From NCBI RefSeq assembly GCF_002300165.1, contig NZ_MLCE01000031.1, forward strand, positions 124,001-188,000: a stretch of DNA of 64,000 nt, written 5' to 3'. The stretch is from Streptomyces sp. Tue6028 (GTDB lineage: Bacteria > Actinomycetota > Actinomycetes > Streptomycetales > Streptomycetaceae). This document shows, piece by piece, positions 17,222 through 25,723 of the stretch. Position 1 is the first letter of the stretch. Each line of letters begins with the position of its first letter. The notes below the pieces were generated by a model. The model ran no database searches. It had not been told where the DNA came from and saw only the letters and a list, made by a program, of their open reading frames with translations. The translations under genes were made by a program, and so were the position numbers.

Positions 17222-18172
17222 TCAGCGGCGGCGCCGCAGCGTGACGGCGACGCCCGCGGTGAGCAGCAGCGCCGCGGCTCCCCCGGCGGCCAGGGGGAGC
17301 GCGGCACTGTGGTCCGACGTGCTGTCGGCGGCGGGCTGGAGGTGATCCGGACCGGCCGCGCCGGCCGGTGACGTGGTCACCAGGGTCGGCGAACCGGACG
17401 CCGGCGCCGGCGAGTCGGCCGGCCGCGACGGAGCGGGCGGACGCTTCGACGGTGCGCCGGTCCGCCCGCTCTTGTCCGTGCTCGTGCCGCCCGCGCCGGC
17501 GGCGGGCTTCTTTGTGGGCGCCGGTGTCGCGCGACCGCCGGACAGCACCACGTCCGAGCACGAGTAATAGGTGTCCGTCGTGCTGGAGTTCTGCCAGATC
17601 GTGTACAGCATGTGCCGCCCGGTCCGGTCGGACGGCAGCTTCGCCCTGATGCGGTAGGCGCCGTCGACCAGAGCCGGGTCGGTGGCGGTGGCGAACGGCT
17701 TCTCGGGCAGGTCGGACCACTTCAGCGGCCGGGAGGGGTAGTAGCCCGGCTTCGAGAGGTACAGCTTGAACGTCCCGGTGTGCGGGATCGTCGAGCTGTA
17801 GCTGAGGGTGAGGCTCGCTCCGGACGTCAGACGGGTCGACGGCCAGTCCGTGCGGGCGAGGTCGAGGCCCTTGTAGGCGGGCAGGCCGCCACTGCACAGC
17901 TTCCCGTCGGGGATCACCTGCCGGTCCCGGCCGCCGACACCGGCCACCCGGAGGTTGTCCCAGGCGGTGAAGGGGGCCCCGTTCGCTGCGATCGCCGCCT
18001 TGCAGGCCGCGGTCCGCGTCATGCTCCCGCCCTCGGGGGAGCAGGCGACGACCCGGCTGACCGGGGACGTCGGTGCGCCGTGCGCCTGGGCGGGCCCCGC
18101 GGCCCAGGTGGCGAGGAGCAGTGGAGCCGTCACGGCGACAGCGGCCGCGACGGCGGTGCGGTGGGCGGTCAT
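17222..18172 (-). CDS. AA10 lytic polysaccharide monooxygenase with C-terminal membrane anchor
   Basis: 316 residues from ATG 18172 (GAGGAG upstream). The signal peptide ends at AQA so that His31 becomes residue 1 of the mature protein, as required for the copper histidine brace; the second brace His is H131 in TIPHTGTF. Cys pairs and the YTIWQNSSTTDTYYSCSDV end match AA10 (chitin/cellulose-oxidising) enzymes. A Pro/Ala/Ser/Thr linker of about 90 residues follows, then a transmembrane helix and an RRRR tail, so the enzyme is probably tethered to the cell and not freely secreted. No carbohydrate-binding module is seen. It is divergent from the S8 protease gene. Confidence 0.92.
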   Translation of the reverse strand: MTAHRTAVAAAVAVTAPLLLATWAAGPAQAHGAPTSPVSRVVACSPEGGSMTRTAACKAAIAANGAPFTAWDNLRVAGVGGRDRQVIPDGKLCSGGLPAYKGLDLARTDWPSTRLTSGASLTLSYSSTIPHTGTFKLYLSKPGYYPSRPLKWSDLPEKPFATATDPALVDGAYRIRAKLPSDRTGRHMLYTIWQNSSTTDTYYSCSDVVLSGGRATPAPTKKPAAGAGGTSTDKSGRTGAPSKRPPAPSRPADSPAPASGSPTLVTTSPAGAAGPDHLQPAADSTSDHSAALPLAAGGAAALLLTAGVAVTLRRRR

Positions 18173-18570
18173 CCGGGGGTCTCCTCGATACGTCGGCGAA
18201 GCGGTCCGGCCACCGTGCGGGGCGTGCGGAGGGCACTCCTCACCCGGGGCACCATGAAGTACGGGACCGCGGAGCCGTGCGTTCAGCGGTGCGAGGGGCA
18301 CGAAACGTACCCTTCCCGGCCAACGGCCCTGGATCGAGGGTCGATTACCGGTCACATCGAGGGTTTCCCCTGTATCCGCCTCACCTTCCGCCTGCCTATC
18401 GTTCGAGCACAGCCGCCCCACAGGAATCCCCTCGCCGGGTCGCTCGCGCATGGCCGGCCACCGCGCCGCTCTTCCGGATCCGCACCCCCCGCCGCTTCGA
18501 CGACGAAGCGAATCGACCGCTGCTCCGCGGTACCCCACACCTTCCGGAGCCGGCCACGAAAGGCAAGCCC
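18173..18570. other. Divergent promoter region between monooxygenase and protease genes
   Basis: 398 bp without a gene. A nonamer ATCGAGGGT occurs twice in direct orientation (18333-18341 and 18356-18364). No DasR-like palindrome was recognised. Both neighbouring genes encode exported enzymes, so shared control is possible. Confidence 0.4.
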
Positions 18571-20406
18571 TTGCGTCCCTCCCCCTCACCCGACGCCTCC
18601 CGCGAGGCGCCGCGCGGCACCGGCCGGAAACTGGTGTCCGTCGCCGCGATATCCGCGGCACTGCTGGCCGTGACGACGAGCACGGTCGCCGCCGCCCAGA
18701 CCCCCGACGCGCGATCCACCACCCTCGCGGCCGAGGCCACGCCCGCCGCACCGGCCGCCGCTCCGGCCGAGCGCCTCATCGTCGGGTACAAGTCCGGTGC
18801 CGCGGAGGCGACTTCGGACAAGGCCGCGGACGCCGACGCCGCGGCGAAGGGCAGGAAGGCGGGGGAGGACCTCGACTTCCGGCGCCGCCTGGGCACCGGG
18901 GCGGCCCTCGTGGACCTCGGCGCCGAGCCGGCGAAGGCGGACGTCGCCGACGTCATCGCGCAGTACCGGGCCGACCCGCAGGTCGCGTACGTCGTGCCGG
19001 ACCGCCTCAACAAGCCCCAGGCCGACCCGAACGACACCGAGTACGCCAAGCAGTGGGATCTCTTCGAGGCCACCGCGGGCATGCGGGTTCCCGGCGCCTG
19101 GACCACGTCCACCGGCAGCGGGGTGACCGTCGCCGTCATCGACACCGGCTATGTCGCCCACTCCGACGTCGCCGCGAACGTCGTCGGCGGCTACGACTTC
19201 ATCTCCGACCCGGCGGTTTCCGTCGACGGCGACGGCCGCGACAGCAACCCGGCCGACCCGGGCGACTGGTACGCGACGGACGAATGCGGTGCGGGCACCG
19301 GCTCCAGCGGCTCCTCCTGGCACGGCACGCACGTCGCCGGCACCATCGCCGCCGTCACCGGCAACGGCAAGGGCATCGCGGGCATCGCCTACCACGCGAA
19401 GATCTCCCCGCTGCGCGTGCTCGGCAAGTGCGGCGGCTACGACTCCGACATCATCGACGCCATCACCTGGGCCTCCGGCGGCACGGTGTCCGGCGTCCCG
19501 GCCAACAGCAACGTCGCCAAGGTCATCAACATGAGCCTGGGCGGCCCGGGTGCCTGCACCTCCGCCACCCAGAGCGCCATCGACGCGGCCGTGAACCGCG
19601 GGACGACCGTCGTCGTGGCCGCGGGCAACGACAACGACAACGCCTCCAAGTACTCCCCGGCGAGCTGCGGCAACGTCATCACGGTCGCCGCCACCGGCCG
19701 CACCGGCTCCCGCGCCTCGTACTCCAACTACGGCTCCGTCGTGGACATCGCGGCTCCGGGCGGCGAGATGAGCACCGGCACCGCCAACGGCATCCTGTCG
19801 ACGCTCAACTCCGGCACGAAGACGCCGTCCACCGAGTCGTACGCGTACTACCAGGGCACCAGCATGGCCACCCCGCACGTCGTCGGCCTGGTCGCGCTCA
19901 TGAAGTCGGCCGCCCCGGCCCTCACCCCGGCGCAGATCGAGACGGCCGTGAAGGCCAACGCGCGTGCCCTGCCCGGCACTTGCTCGGGCGGCTGCGGCGC
20001 CGGTCTCGCGGACGCGGCCAAGACCGTCCAGGCCGTGGCCGCCGGCGGTTCGACCGGCGGCACCACCTTCACCAGCGCCGACCCGGTGGCGATCCCGGAC
20101 GCGGGCTCCGCCGTCGAGTCGCCGATCACCGTCAGCGGGCGCGGCGGCAACGCGCCCGCCGCCCTCAAGGTGGGCGTGGACATCACCCACACCTACCGCG
20201 GCGACCTGGTGATCGACCTCGTCGCGCCGGACGGTTCGACGTACCGGCTGAAGTCCTCCAGCAGCTCGGACTCCGCGGACGACGTCAGCGCGACGTACAC
20301 CGTCGACGCCTCCGGCGAGGCCGCCGACGGCACCTGGAAACTCCGCGTCCAGGACGTGGCCGCCCAGGACACCGGCACGATCAACAGCTGGAAGCTGACC
20401 TTCTGA
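18571..20406 (+). CDS. Secreted subtilisin-like serine protease (S8) with I9 propeptide and P domain
   Basis: 611 residues if translation starts at TTG 18571, which has GAAAGG eight bases upstream and is followed directly by a basic n-region and signal peptide. An inhibitor-I9-type propeptide (ERLIVGYKSG to VVPDRLNKPQ) precedes the catalytic domain: Asp191 in VIDTGY, His251 in HGTHVAGT, Ser431 in GTSMATPHV, with the oxyanion Asn in AAGNDNDN. The last 120 residues form a P/proprotein-convertase beta domain (from DPVAIPDAG, with HTYRGDLVIDL and DGTWKLRVQD). It is an extracellular protease. The SSI-type inhibitor encoded at 37.7 kb belongs to a family that blocks subtilisins, so this could be one of its partners, though that is inference. 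Confidence 0.93.
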   Translation: MRPSPSPDASREAPRGTGRKLVSVAAISAALLAVTTSTVAAAQTPDARSTTLAAEATPAAPAAAPAERLIVGYKSGAAEATSDKAADADAAAKGRKAGEDLDFRRRLGTGAALVDLGAEPAKADVADVIAQYRADPQVAYVVPDRLNKPQADPNDTEYAKQWDLFEATAGMRVPGAWTTSTGSGVTVAVIDTGYVAHSDVAANVVGGYDFISDPAVSVDGDGRDSNPADPGDWYATDECGAGTGSSGSSWHGTHVAGTIAAVTGNGKGIAGIAYHAKISPLRVLGKCGGYDSDIIDAITWASGGTVSGVPANSNVAKVINMSLGGPGACTSATQSAIDAAVNRGTTVVVAAGNDNDNASKYSPASCGNVITVAATGRTGSRASYSNYGSVVDIAAPGGEMSTGTANGILSTLNSGTKTPSTESYAYYQGTSMATPHVVGLVALMKSAAPALTPAQIETAVKANARALPGTCSGGCGAGLADAAKTVQAVAAGGSTGGTTFTSADPVAIPDAGSAVESPITVSGRGGNAPAALKVGVDITHTYRGDLVIDLVAPDGSTYRLKSSSSSDSADDVSATYTVDASGEAADGTWKLRVQDVAAQDTGTINSWKLTF

Positions 20407-20438
20407 CCCGGGTCACGCTGCTGATCTCCACGGGGGGA

Positions 20439-20474
20439 GGGGCCGGCCGACGCGCTCGCGTGTCGGCCGGCCCC
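20439..20474. terminator. Terminator after the S8 protease gene
   Basis: A perfect 13-bp stem, GGGGCCGGCCGAC (20439-20451) with GTCGGCCGGCCCC (20462-20474), and a 10-nt loop, followed by TTCGGT. It lies 33 bp after the protease stop. Confidence 0.8.
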
Positions 20475-20501
20475 TTCGGTCCGGCCGGTACGGTGAGCGG
20501 C

Positions 20502-21698
20502 ATGCCCGCACCCGCCGAGCCCGCACCCTCCGGCCAGCCCGCCGAGTCCGTCCCGCCCGTGGTCGTCAGCAACGTCGTGGGGTCGTTCCCCTGGAGCGTG
20601 CTCGCCGAGCGGCACCCCGCGCTGATCCGCCAGGTGCGGGGCGCCTTCCCGTACGGTCCCGAACAGCACCGTGCCCTCGACGCCCTGCTCGCCGACTGCA
20701 CCGAGGGCGTCGTCGAAACGCTCGGCCCCGAGGCCGCGGACCGGGACCAGTGGCTGGAATGGGGCCGGGGCCGGATCGGCCGGTCCTGGTTCGACGTGCC
20801 GTTCCTGTGGTCCGAGAGCTACTTCTACCGCCGGCTCCTGGAAGCCGTCGGATACTTCGCGCCGGGCCCCTGGCAGGGCATCGACCCGTTCCGGCCCTTC
20901 AAGCTCGCGGAGCTCGACACCGCGGAGGCCGACGAGGAGCTCGCCGCGCTCGACGAACTCGCCCCGCGGCCGGCCGAGGAACAGGAGGTGGCCCTGCTGC
21001 ACGGCTCGCTGTGGGGCAACCGGGCCGACCTCGGCTTCCGCCTGGGCGTCGCCGCGGGAGACACGCCGACGGCGTCCCGGCTCGTCGCGGACGACGGCGA
21101 CGCGCTGCGTTCCCTGCTCGACGGCGGCACCCTCTGCCTGGTCGCGGACAACGCGGGCCGCGAGCTCATCCCCGACCTGCTCCTCGTCGACCACCTCCTG
21201 CACCACGACCGCATCACACGGGCCGTCCTGCACGTCAAGCCGTACCCCTACTACGTCTCCGACGCAACGACCGCGGACACCGTCGACGCGCTGCGCCGCC
21301 TCGTCGACGCGAAGGGAGCGGCCGGCGAGGCCGGCCGACGGCTCTGGGCGGCGGCGGGCGACGGCCGCCTCACGGTCCGGGCCCACCCCTTCTTCTGCGC
21401 ACCGCTGCCCTACGCCGACCTGCCCGAGGACCTCCGCCGTGAGTTCGCCGCGGCCGACCTGACCGTCCTGAAGGGCGACCTCAACTACCGCCGCCTCATC
21501 GGTGACCGGCTCTACCCCGCGACCACGCCCTTCGCGGTGGCGACGGCTCATTTCCCCGGCGCGGTGGCCGCACTGCGCACCCTCAAGTCCGACGTGGTCG
21601 TCGGGCTCGACGCCGGCACCGAGGCCGCGCTCGTCGCCGCCGAGGAGCAGCGCTGGCGCACCGGCGGCACGCACGCGCTGATCCAGGTCAGGCCCTGA
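20502..21698 (+). CDS. DUF89 / ARMT1-type damage-control phosphatase family protein
   Basis: 398 residues. The metal-site signatures of the DUF89 family are present: DNAGRELIPDLLLVDHLL (Asp-Asn-x-Gly-Glu), the KPYPYYVSD segment and LKGDLNYRRLIGD near the C-terminus. Family members are metal-dependent phosphatases acting on damaged phosphometabolites such as sugar phosphates; substrate here is not known. Start ATG 20502; a GTG slightly upstream is possible. It is cytosolic with no signal peptide. It lies downstream of a terminator, so it has its own promoter, and is convergent with the P450 gene. Confidence 0.85.
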   Translation: MPAPAEPAPSGQPAESVPPVVVSNVVGSFPWSVLAERHPALIRQVRGAFPYGPEQHRALDALLADCTEGVVETLGPEAADRDQWLEWGRGRIGRSWFDVPFLWSESYFYRRLLEAVGYFAPGPWQGIDPFRPFKLAELDTAEADEELAALDELAPRPAEEQEVALLHGSLWGNRADLGFRLGVAAGDTPTASRLVADDGDALRSLLDGGTLCLVADNAGRELIPDLLLVDHLLHHDRITRAVLHVKPYPYYVSDATTADTVDALRRLVDAKGAAGEAGRRLWAAAGDGRLTVRAHPFFCAPLPYADLPEDLRREFAAADLTVLKGDLNYRRLIGDRLYPATTPFAVATAHFPGAVAALRTLKSDVVVGLDAGTEAALVAAEEQRWRTGGTHALIQVRP

Positions 21699-21733
21699 GC
21701 GCGGACACTCCGCGGCGTTGACCTGATGCACAA

Positions 21734-23047
21734 TCAAATCAGTTGCAGTGGCAGCGACTTGAGACCGTTGATGAAGTTCGAGACGAGACGCCGGGGAGGT
21801 CCCGCGGTGCCCAGCGAGGGCGCCGCGCGGAGCGTCTCCTCGTACAGCACCCGTAGTTGCAGCCGGGCGAAGTGGGCGCCGAGGCAGACGTGCGGGCCGT
21901 CGCCGAAGGAGACGTGCGGGTTCGGTGCCCGGCCGAGATCCAGCCGGTCCGGGTCGGCGAAGACGCGCTCGTCACGGTTGGCCGAGGCGTGGAAGACGAC
22001 GACCTTGTCACCGGCCCGCAGGCGCCGTCCGGCCAGCTCGGTGTCCACGGCCGCCGTGCGGCGGAAGGTGAGCACCGGCGGATGCCAGCGCAGCAACTCG
22101 TCGACGGCCGTGTCCAATCCGACCTGCCCCGCGCGCAGTGCCGCGTACGCGTCCGGGTGTTCCGCCAGGGCCAGCAGGCCCCCCGGCGCCGCGCCCCGCA
22201 CGGTGTCGTTGCCCGCGACGGTGAGCAGGAAGAAGAACATCTCCAGCTCCTCGGGGGCGAGTTCGGGGTCGGCCGCGAGCGTGGTCATCACATCGTCGGC
22301 GGGGTGGTTCTTCTTGAGCACGGCCAGCTGGCGGGCGTACTCGAACATGTCCCGCAGCATCGCCGGGGAACGCGGATCGATGGGCTTCCCGTCCGCGCCG
22401 ACCGTCGTCGGGCCCGCCTCGTCCGGGTCCTGGTAGCCGATGACCCGCCGCGTCCAGTCCAGCAGCAGCCCCCGGTCCCGCACCGGCACGCCGAGCAGGT
22501 CCGACAGATTCAGCAGGGCGTAGTCGTCGGTGACCGCGCCGACGAGATCGCACGTGCCGTCGCCCGCGCGGGCCTCCTCGACCGCCCGCCCGAGCAGCGC
22601 ACAGGCCCGCTCGCGGGCCACCGCCTCGAACTGCCCGACGCGGCGCGGGGTGAACGCCCGGCTCACCAGCCGCCTCAGCCGGCCGTGGTCCGGCGGGTCC
22701 TGATTGAGCATCATGCGCCGGATGAACGGCAGGTCGCCGGGGGCCGGATCGCGGATCTGGGTCGCCCCGAGACACGAGGAGTACGTCGCCGAGTCCTTGA
22801 GCACCCGCACCACGTCCGCGTGCCGGGTGACCGCCCAGAACCCGGGTCCCGCCGGCCAGCCGAGCACCTCGCGCTCCTCCTGCCAGGCGACGGGCACGTG
22901 ATCGCGCAGCGCACGGTACGCGGCGTGGGGGACCCCGTCGGCGTACTGCCGGGGGTCGAAGACATCGGGTGGGTCCGGCAGGTGGGGCGTCCGAGGCGCA
23001 TGTGATGCCTCCGCCGTGTCCCGCGGGGCCCGTGGTGTGGACGTCAT
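21734..23047 (-). CDS. Cytochrome P450 adjacent and divergent to geosmin synthase
   Basis: 437 residues from ATG 23047. Signatures: MMLNQDPPDHGRLRRLVSRAFTPRRV, I-helix VAGNDTVRG, K-helix DELLRWHPP (E-x-x-R) and haem loop FGDGPHVCLGAHFARL with C388, ending in NFINGLKSLPLQL. The AGNDT and QDPPDHGR segments resemble CYP124/125/142-type enzymes. In S. avermitilis the geosmin synthase gene has a neighbouring P450 (CYP180A1), so a CYP180-like identity is worth testing, but it was not established here. The gene is divergent from geoA across 165 bp, consistent with shared control. Confidence 0.88.
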   Translation of the reverse strand: MTSTPRAPRDTAEASHAPRTPHLPDPPDVFDPRQYADGVPHAAYRALRDHVPVAWQEEREVLGWPAGPGFWAVTRHADVVRVLKDSATYSSCLGATQIRDPAPGDLPFIRRMMLNQDPPDHGRLRRLVSRAFTPRRVGQFEAVARERACALLGRAVEEARAGDGTCDLVGAVTDDYALLNLSDLLGVPVRDRGLLLDWTRRVIGYQDPDEAGPTTVGADGKPIDPRSPAMLRDMFEYARQLAVLKKNHPADDVMTTLAADPELAPEELEMFFFLLTVAGNDTVRGAAPGGLLALAEHPDAYAALRAGQVGLDTAVDELLRWHPPVLTFRRTAAVDTELAGRRLRAGDKVVVFHASANRDERVFADPDRLDLGRAPNPHVSFGDGPHVCLGAHFARLQLRVLYEETLRAAPSLGTAGPPRRLVSNFINGLKSLPLQLI

Positions 23048-23212
23048 ACGACCACGGTGACCGGCCCGGTCCGGCGGCGGCAAGGGGCTCGCTGGACCTG
23101 CCGTGCTGCAGATCCGGGAGGCGGAGGGGCCGCCGCCCAGGGGATTCACGCGATGGTGTGATCATGTCCAGGCCCGCGGGTGTCCCCCGGAGGCCATGGG
23201 TAGGGCCCGGCC

Positions 23213-25372
23213 ATGACGCAGCCGTTCCGACTCCCGCACTTCTACATGCCGTATCCCGCGCGGCTCAACCCGCACCTCGACGAGGCACGTGCCCACTCGG
23301 TCGGGTGGGCGCGGGACATGGGCATGCTGGAGGGCTCCGGCATCTGGGAGCAGTCCGACCTCGACGCCCACGACTACGGGCTGCTGTGCGCGTACACGCA
23401 CCCCGACTGCGACGGGCCCGCGCTGTCCCTGATCACCGACTGGTACGTGTGGGTGTTCTTCTTCGACGACCACTTCCTGGACATGTTCAAGCGCACCCAG
23501 GACCGCGCGGCGGGCAAGGCCCACCTGGACCGCCTGCCGCTGTTCATGCCCCTGGACCTGTCGACGCCCGTGCCGGAACCGCGGAACCCGGTCGAGGCCG
23601 GGCTCGCCGACCTGTGGGCGCGCACGGTGCCGTCGATGTCGGCCGACTGGCGCCGCCGCTTCGCCGTCGCCACCGAGCATCTGCTGAACGAGTCGATGTG
23701 GGAGCTGTCCAACATCAACGAAGGGCGGGTCTCCAACCCCGTCGAGTACATCGAGATGCGCCGCAAGGTGGGCGGTGCGCCCTGGTCGGCGGGGCTCGTG
23801 GAGTACGCCACCGCCGAGGTCCCGGCGGCCGTCGCACGGACGCGGCCGCTCCGGGTGCTGACGGAGACGTTCTCCGACGCCGTGCACCTGCGCAACGACC
23901 TGTTCTCCTACCAGCGGGAGGTCGAGGACGAAGGCGAACTCAGCAACGGCGTGCTCGTCCTGGAGACCTTCTTCGGCTGCACCACCCAGGAGGCCGCCGA
24001 GACCGTCAACGACATCCTGACCTCCCGGCTCCACCAGTTCGAGCACAGCGCCCTCACCGAAGTGCCCGCGCTCGCCCTGGAGAAGGGGCTCACCCCGGGC
24101 GAGGTCGCGGCGGTGGCCGCGTACACCAAGGGCCTGCAGGACTGGCAGTCCGGCGGCCACGAATGGCACATGCGCTCCAGTCGCTACATGAACGAGGGGG
24201 CGACGTCCGGCGCGCCCTGGCAGGCCCCGACCGGCCCCGGCACCTCCGCCGCCGACGTGGGCGCGCTGCTGGCCGCCGTCGCCGCGGAACGCCTGCGCGC
24301 CTACTCCCACCTGCCGCACCAGCGTGTGGGCCCGTCGCTGCTGCCCGACTTCGCCATGCCGTTCGAGGTCGAGCTCTGCCCGCACCTCGACGCCGCCCGG
24401 GGCCGGCTGACGCCGTGGATGCACCGCATGGGCATGCTGGACGAGGGCGTCTGGGACGAGGACCGGCTCGCGGCCGCCGACCTCCCGCTGTGCGCGGCGG
24501 GGCTGGACCCCGACGCGACCGCCGAGGCCCTCGACCTCAGCTCCCAGTGGCTCGCCTGGGGCACGTACGCCGACGACTACTACACGCTCGTCTTCGGGCA
24601 CCGCCGCGACCTGGCCGCCGCGCGCATGACCACCGAGCGCCTGTCCGCCTGCATGCCCCTGGCCGGTGAGGAGATGCCCGTCCCGGTCAACGGCATGGAG
24701 CACGGTCTCATCGACCTGTGGGCACGCACCACGGGCGGGATGACCCCCGAAGCGCGGCGGTCCCTGAAGGACGCGGTGGACGTCATGACGGCGAGCTGGC
24801 TGTGGGAGTTGTCCAACCAGATCCAGCACCGCGTCCCGGACCCGATCGACTATCTGGAGATGCGGCGCGCCACCTTCGGCTCCGACCTCACCCTGAGCCT
24901 GTGCCGGATGGGCCACGGCTCCGCCGTCCCGACGGAGGTGTACCGCAGCGGACCGGTCCGCTCCCTGGAGAACTCGGCCGTCGACTACGGCTGCCTGGTG
25001 AACGACGTCTTCTCGTACCAGAAGGAGATCGAGTACGAGGGCGAGATCCACAACGCCGTCTTCGTCGTGCAGAACTTCTTCGGCTGCGACTATCCGACCG
25101 CGCTCGGCGTGGTGGGCGATCTGCTGAACCAGCGCATGCGGCAGTTCGAGCACGTCGCCGCGCACGAACTGCCCGTCCTGTACGAGGACTTCGGCCTGTC
25201 GGAGGAAGCGCGCGAGATCATGGCGGGCTATGTCGCCGACCTGCAGAACTGGATGGCGGGCATCCTGAACTGGCACCGGAACGTCGACCGCTACAAGGCC
25301 GAGTACCTGGCGCGCCGTGCCCATGGCTTCCTCCCGGACCGGCCGCCCGCTCCGGCGCTCCCCGTCGGCTGA
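23213..25372 (+). CDS. geoA: Germacradienol/geosmin synthase (bifunctional terpene cyclase)
   Basis: 719 residues, the usual length, with two tandem class I terpene-synthase domains. The N-terminal domain has D85-D-H-F-L-D and the NSE motif starting at N228 (NDLFSYQREVEDEGE); it turns farnesyl diphosphate into germacradienol with Mg. The C-terminal domain has D454-D-Y-Y-T and a second NSE motif (NDVFSYQKEIEYEGE) and converts germacradienol to geosmin with loss of acetone. Both domains start with the paired F-x-x-P-F/LPHFYMPYP-like leader. Only a weak AGGG precedes ATG 23213. Geosmin is the earthy odorant linked to sporulation. The divergent P450 is its only close partner. Confidence 0.97.
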   Translation: MTQPFRLPHFYMPYPARLNPHLDEARAHSVGWARDMGMLEGSGIWEQSDLDAHDYGLLCAYTHPDCDGPALSLITDWYVWVFFFDDHFLDMFKRTQDRAAGKAHLDRLPLFMPLDLSTPVPEPRNPVEAGLADLWARTVPSMSADWRRRFAVATEHLLNESMWELSNINEGRVSNPVEYIEMRRKVGGAPWSAGLVEYATAEVPAAVARTRPLRVLTETFSDAVHLRNDLFSYQREVEDEGELSNGVLVLETFFGCTTQEAAETVNDILTSRLHQFEHSALTEVPALALEKGLTPGEVAAVAAYTKGLQDWQSGGHEWHMRSSRYMNEGATSGAPWQAPTGPGTSAADVGALLAAVAAERLRAYSHLPHQRVGPSLLPDFAMPFEVELCPHLDAARGRLTPWMHRMGMLDEGVWDEDRLAAADLPLCAAGLDPDATAEALDLSSQWLAWGTYADDYYTLVFGHRRDLAAARMTTERLSACMPLAGEEMPVPVNGMEHGLIDLWARTTGGMTPEARRSLKDAVDVMTASWLWELSNQIQHRVPDPIDYLEMRRATFGSDLTLSLCRMGHGSAVPTEVYRSGPVRSLENSAVDYGCLVNDVFSYQKEIEYEGEIHNAVFVVQNFFGCDYPTALGVVGDLLNQRMRQFEHVAAHELPVLYEDFGLSEEAREIMAGYVADLQNWMAGILNWHRNVDRYKAEYLARRAHGFLPDRPPAPALPVG

Positions 25373-25723
25373 GACCGCGCATGCCGGACGGCTCCGGCGT
25401 GAGCGGGGGGCCCATTTCCCTGCCGGAGTGCCTGCAGGGGGCGGGCACCGGCCGGGACCGTCCCGCCCGGGGGCGCGGGGAACTGCGCGACCAGCCCCCA
25501 CCGGCCCGCGGTCGCCTCGTATCCGTCGCCGTCCCCTGGTCGGGCGGTCTTGACCTGCGCTCGCCCGTGCGGGCCAGCTGTCGCCGGACGCGCGGTTCCT
25601 CGCGCCCCTGGGCGGGTGGGTTCGGGCCCTGCTCGCCTGTGCGGGTGGGGTGTTGTTGGGTGCGCGGTTCCTCGCGCCCCTGGCTGGGTGGGCTCGGGCC
25701 CTGCTCGCCTGTGCGGGCCGGGG
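25373..25723. repeat. Repeat-rich spacer between geoA and a convergent gene
   Basis: 351 bp without a gene. Two direct copies of a 55-bp unit lie at 25591-25645 and 25663-25717 (three differences, 72-bp period). An earlier segment around 25465-25490 (GGGGGCGCGGGGAACTGCGC) is close to the reverse complement of the start of that unit, so the region can fold into long hairpins. The sequence belongs to a type of GC-rich intergenic repeat common in Streptomyces. Being between convergent stops, it probably terminates both genes. Confidence 0.7.

Noticed and set aside
18450..20405. Plus-strand frame alternative to the S8 protease, rich in Arg and His
   Set aside because: It runs in another frame of the protease, which has a full signal peptide, catalytic triad and P domain. 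Only its continuation from 20502 is real (the ARMT1-like gene).
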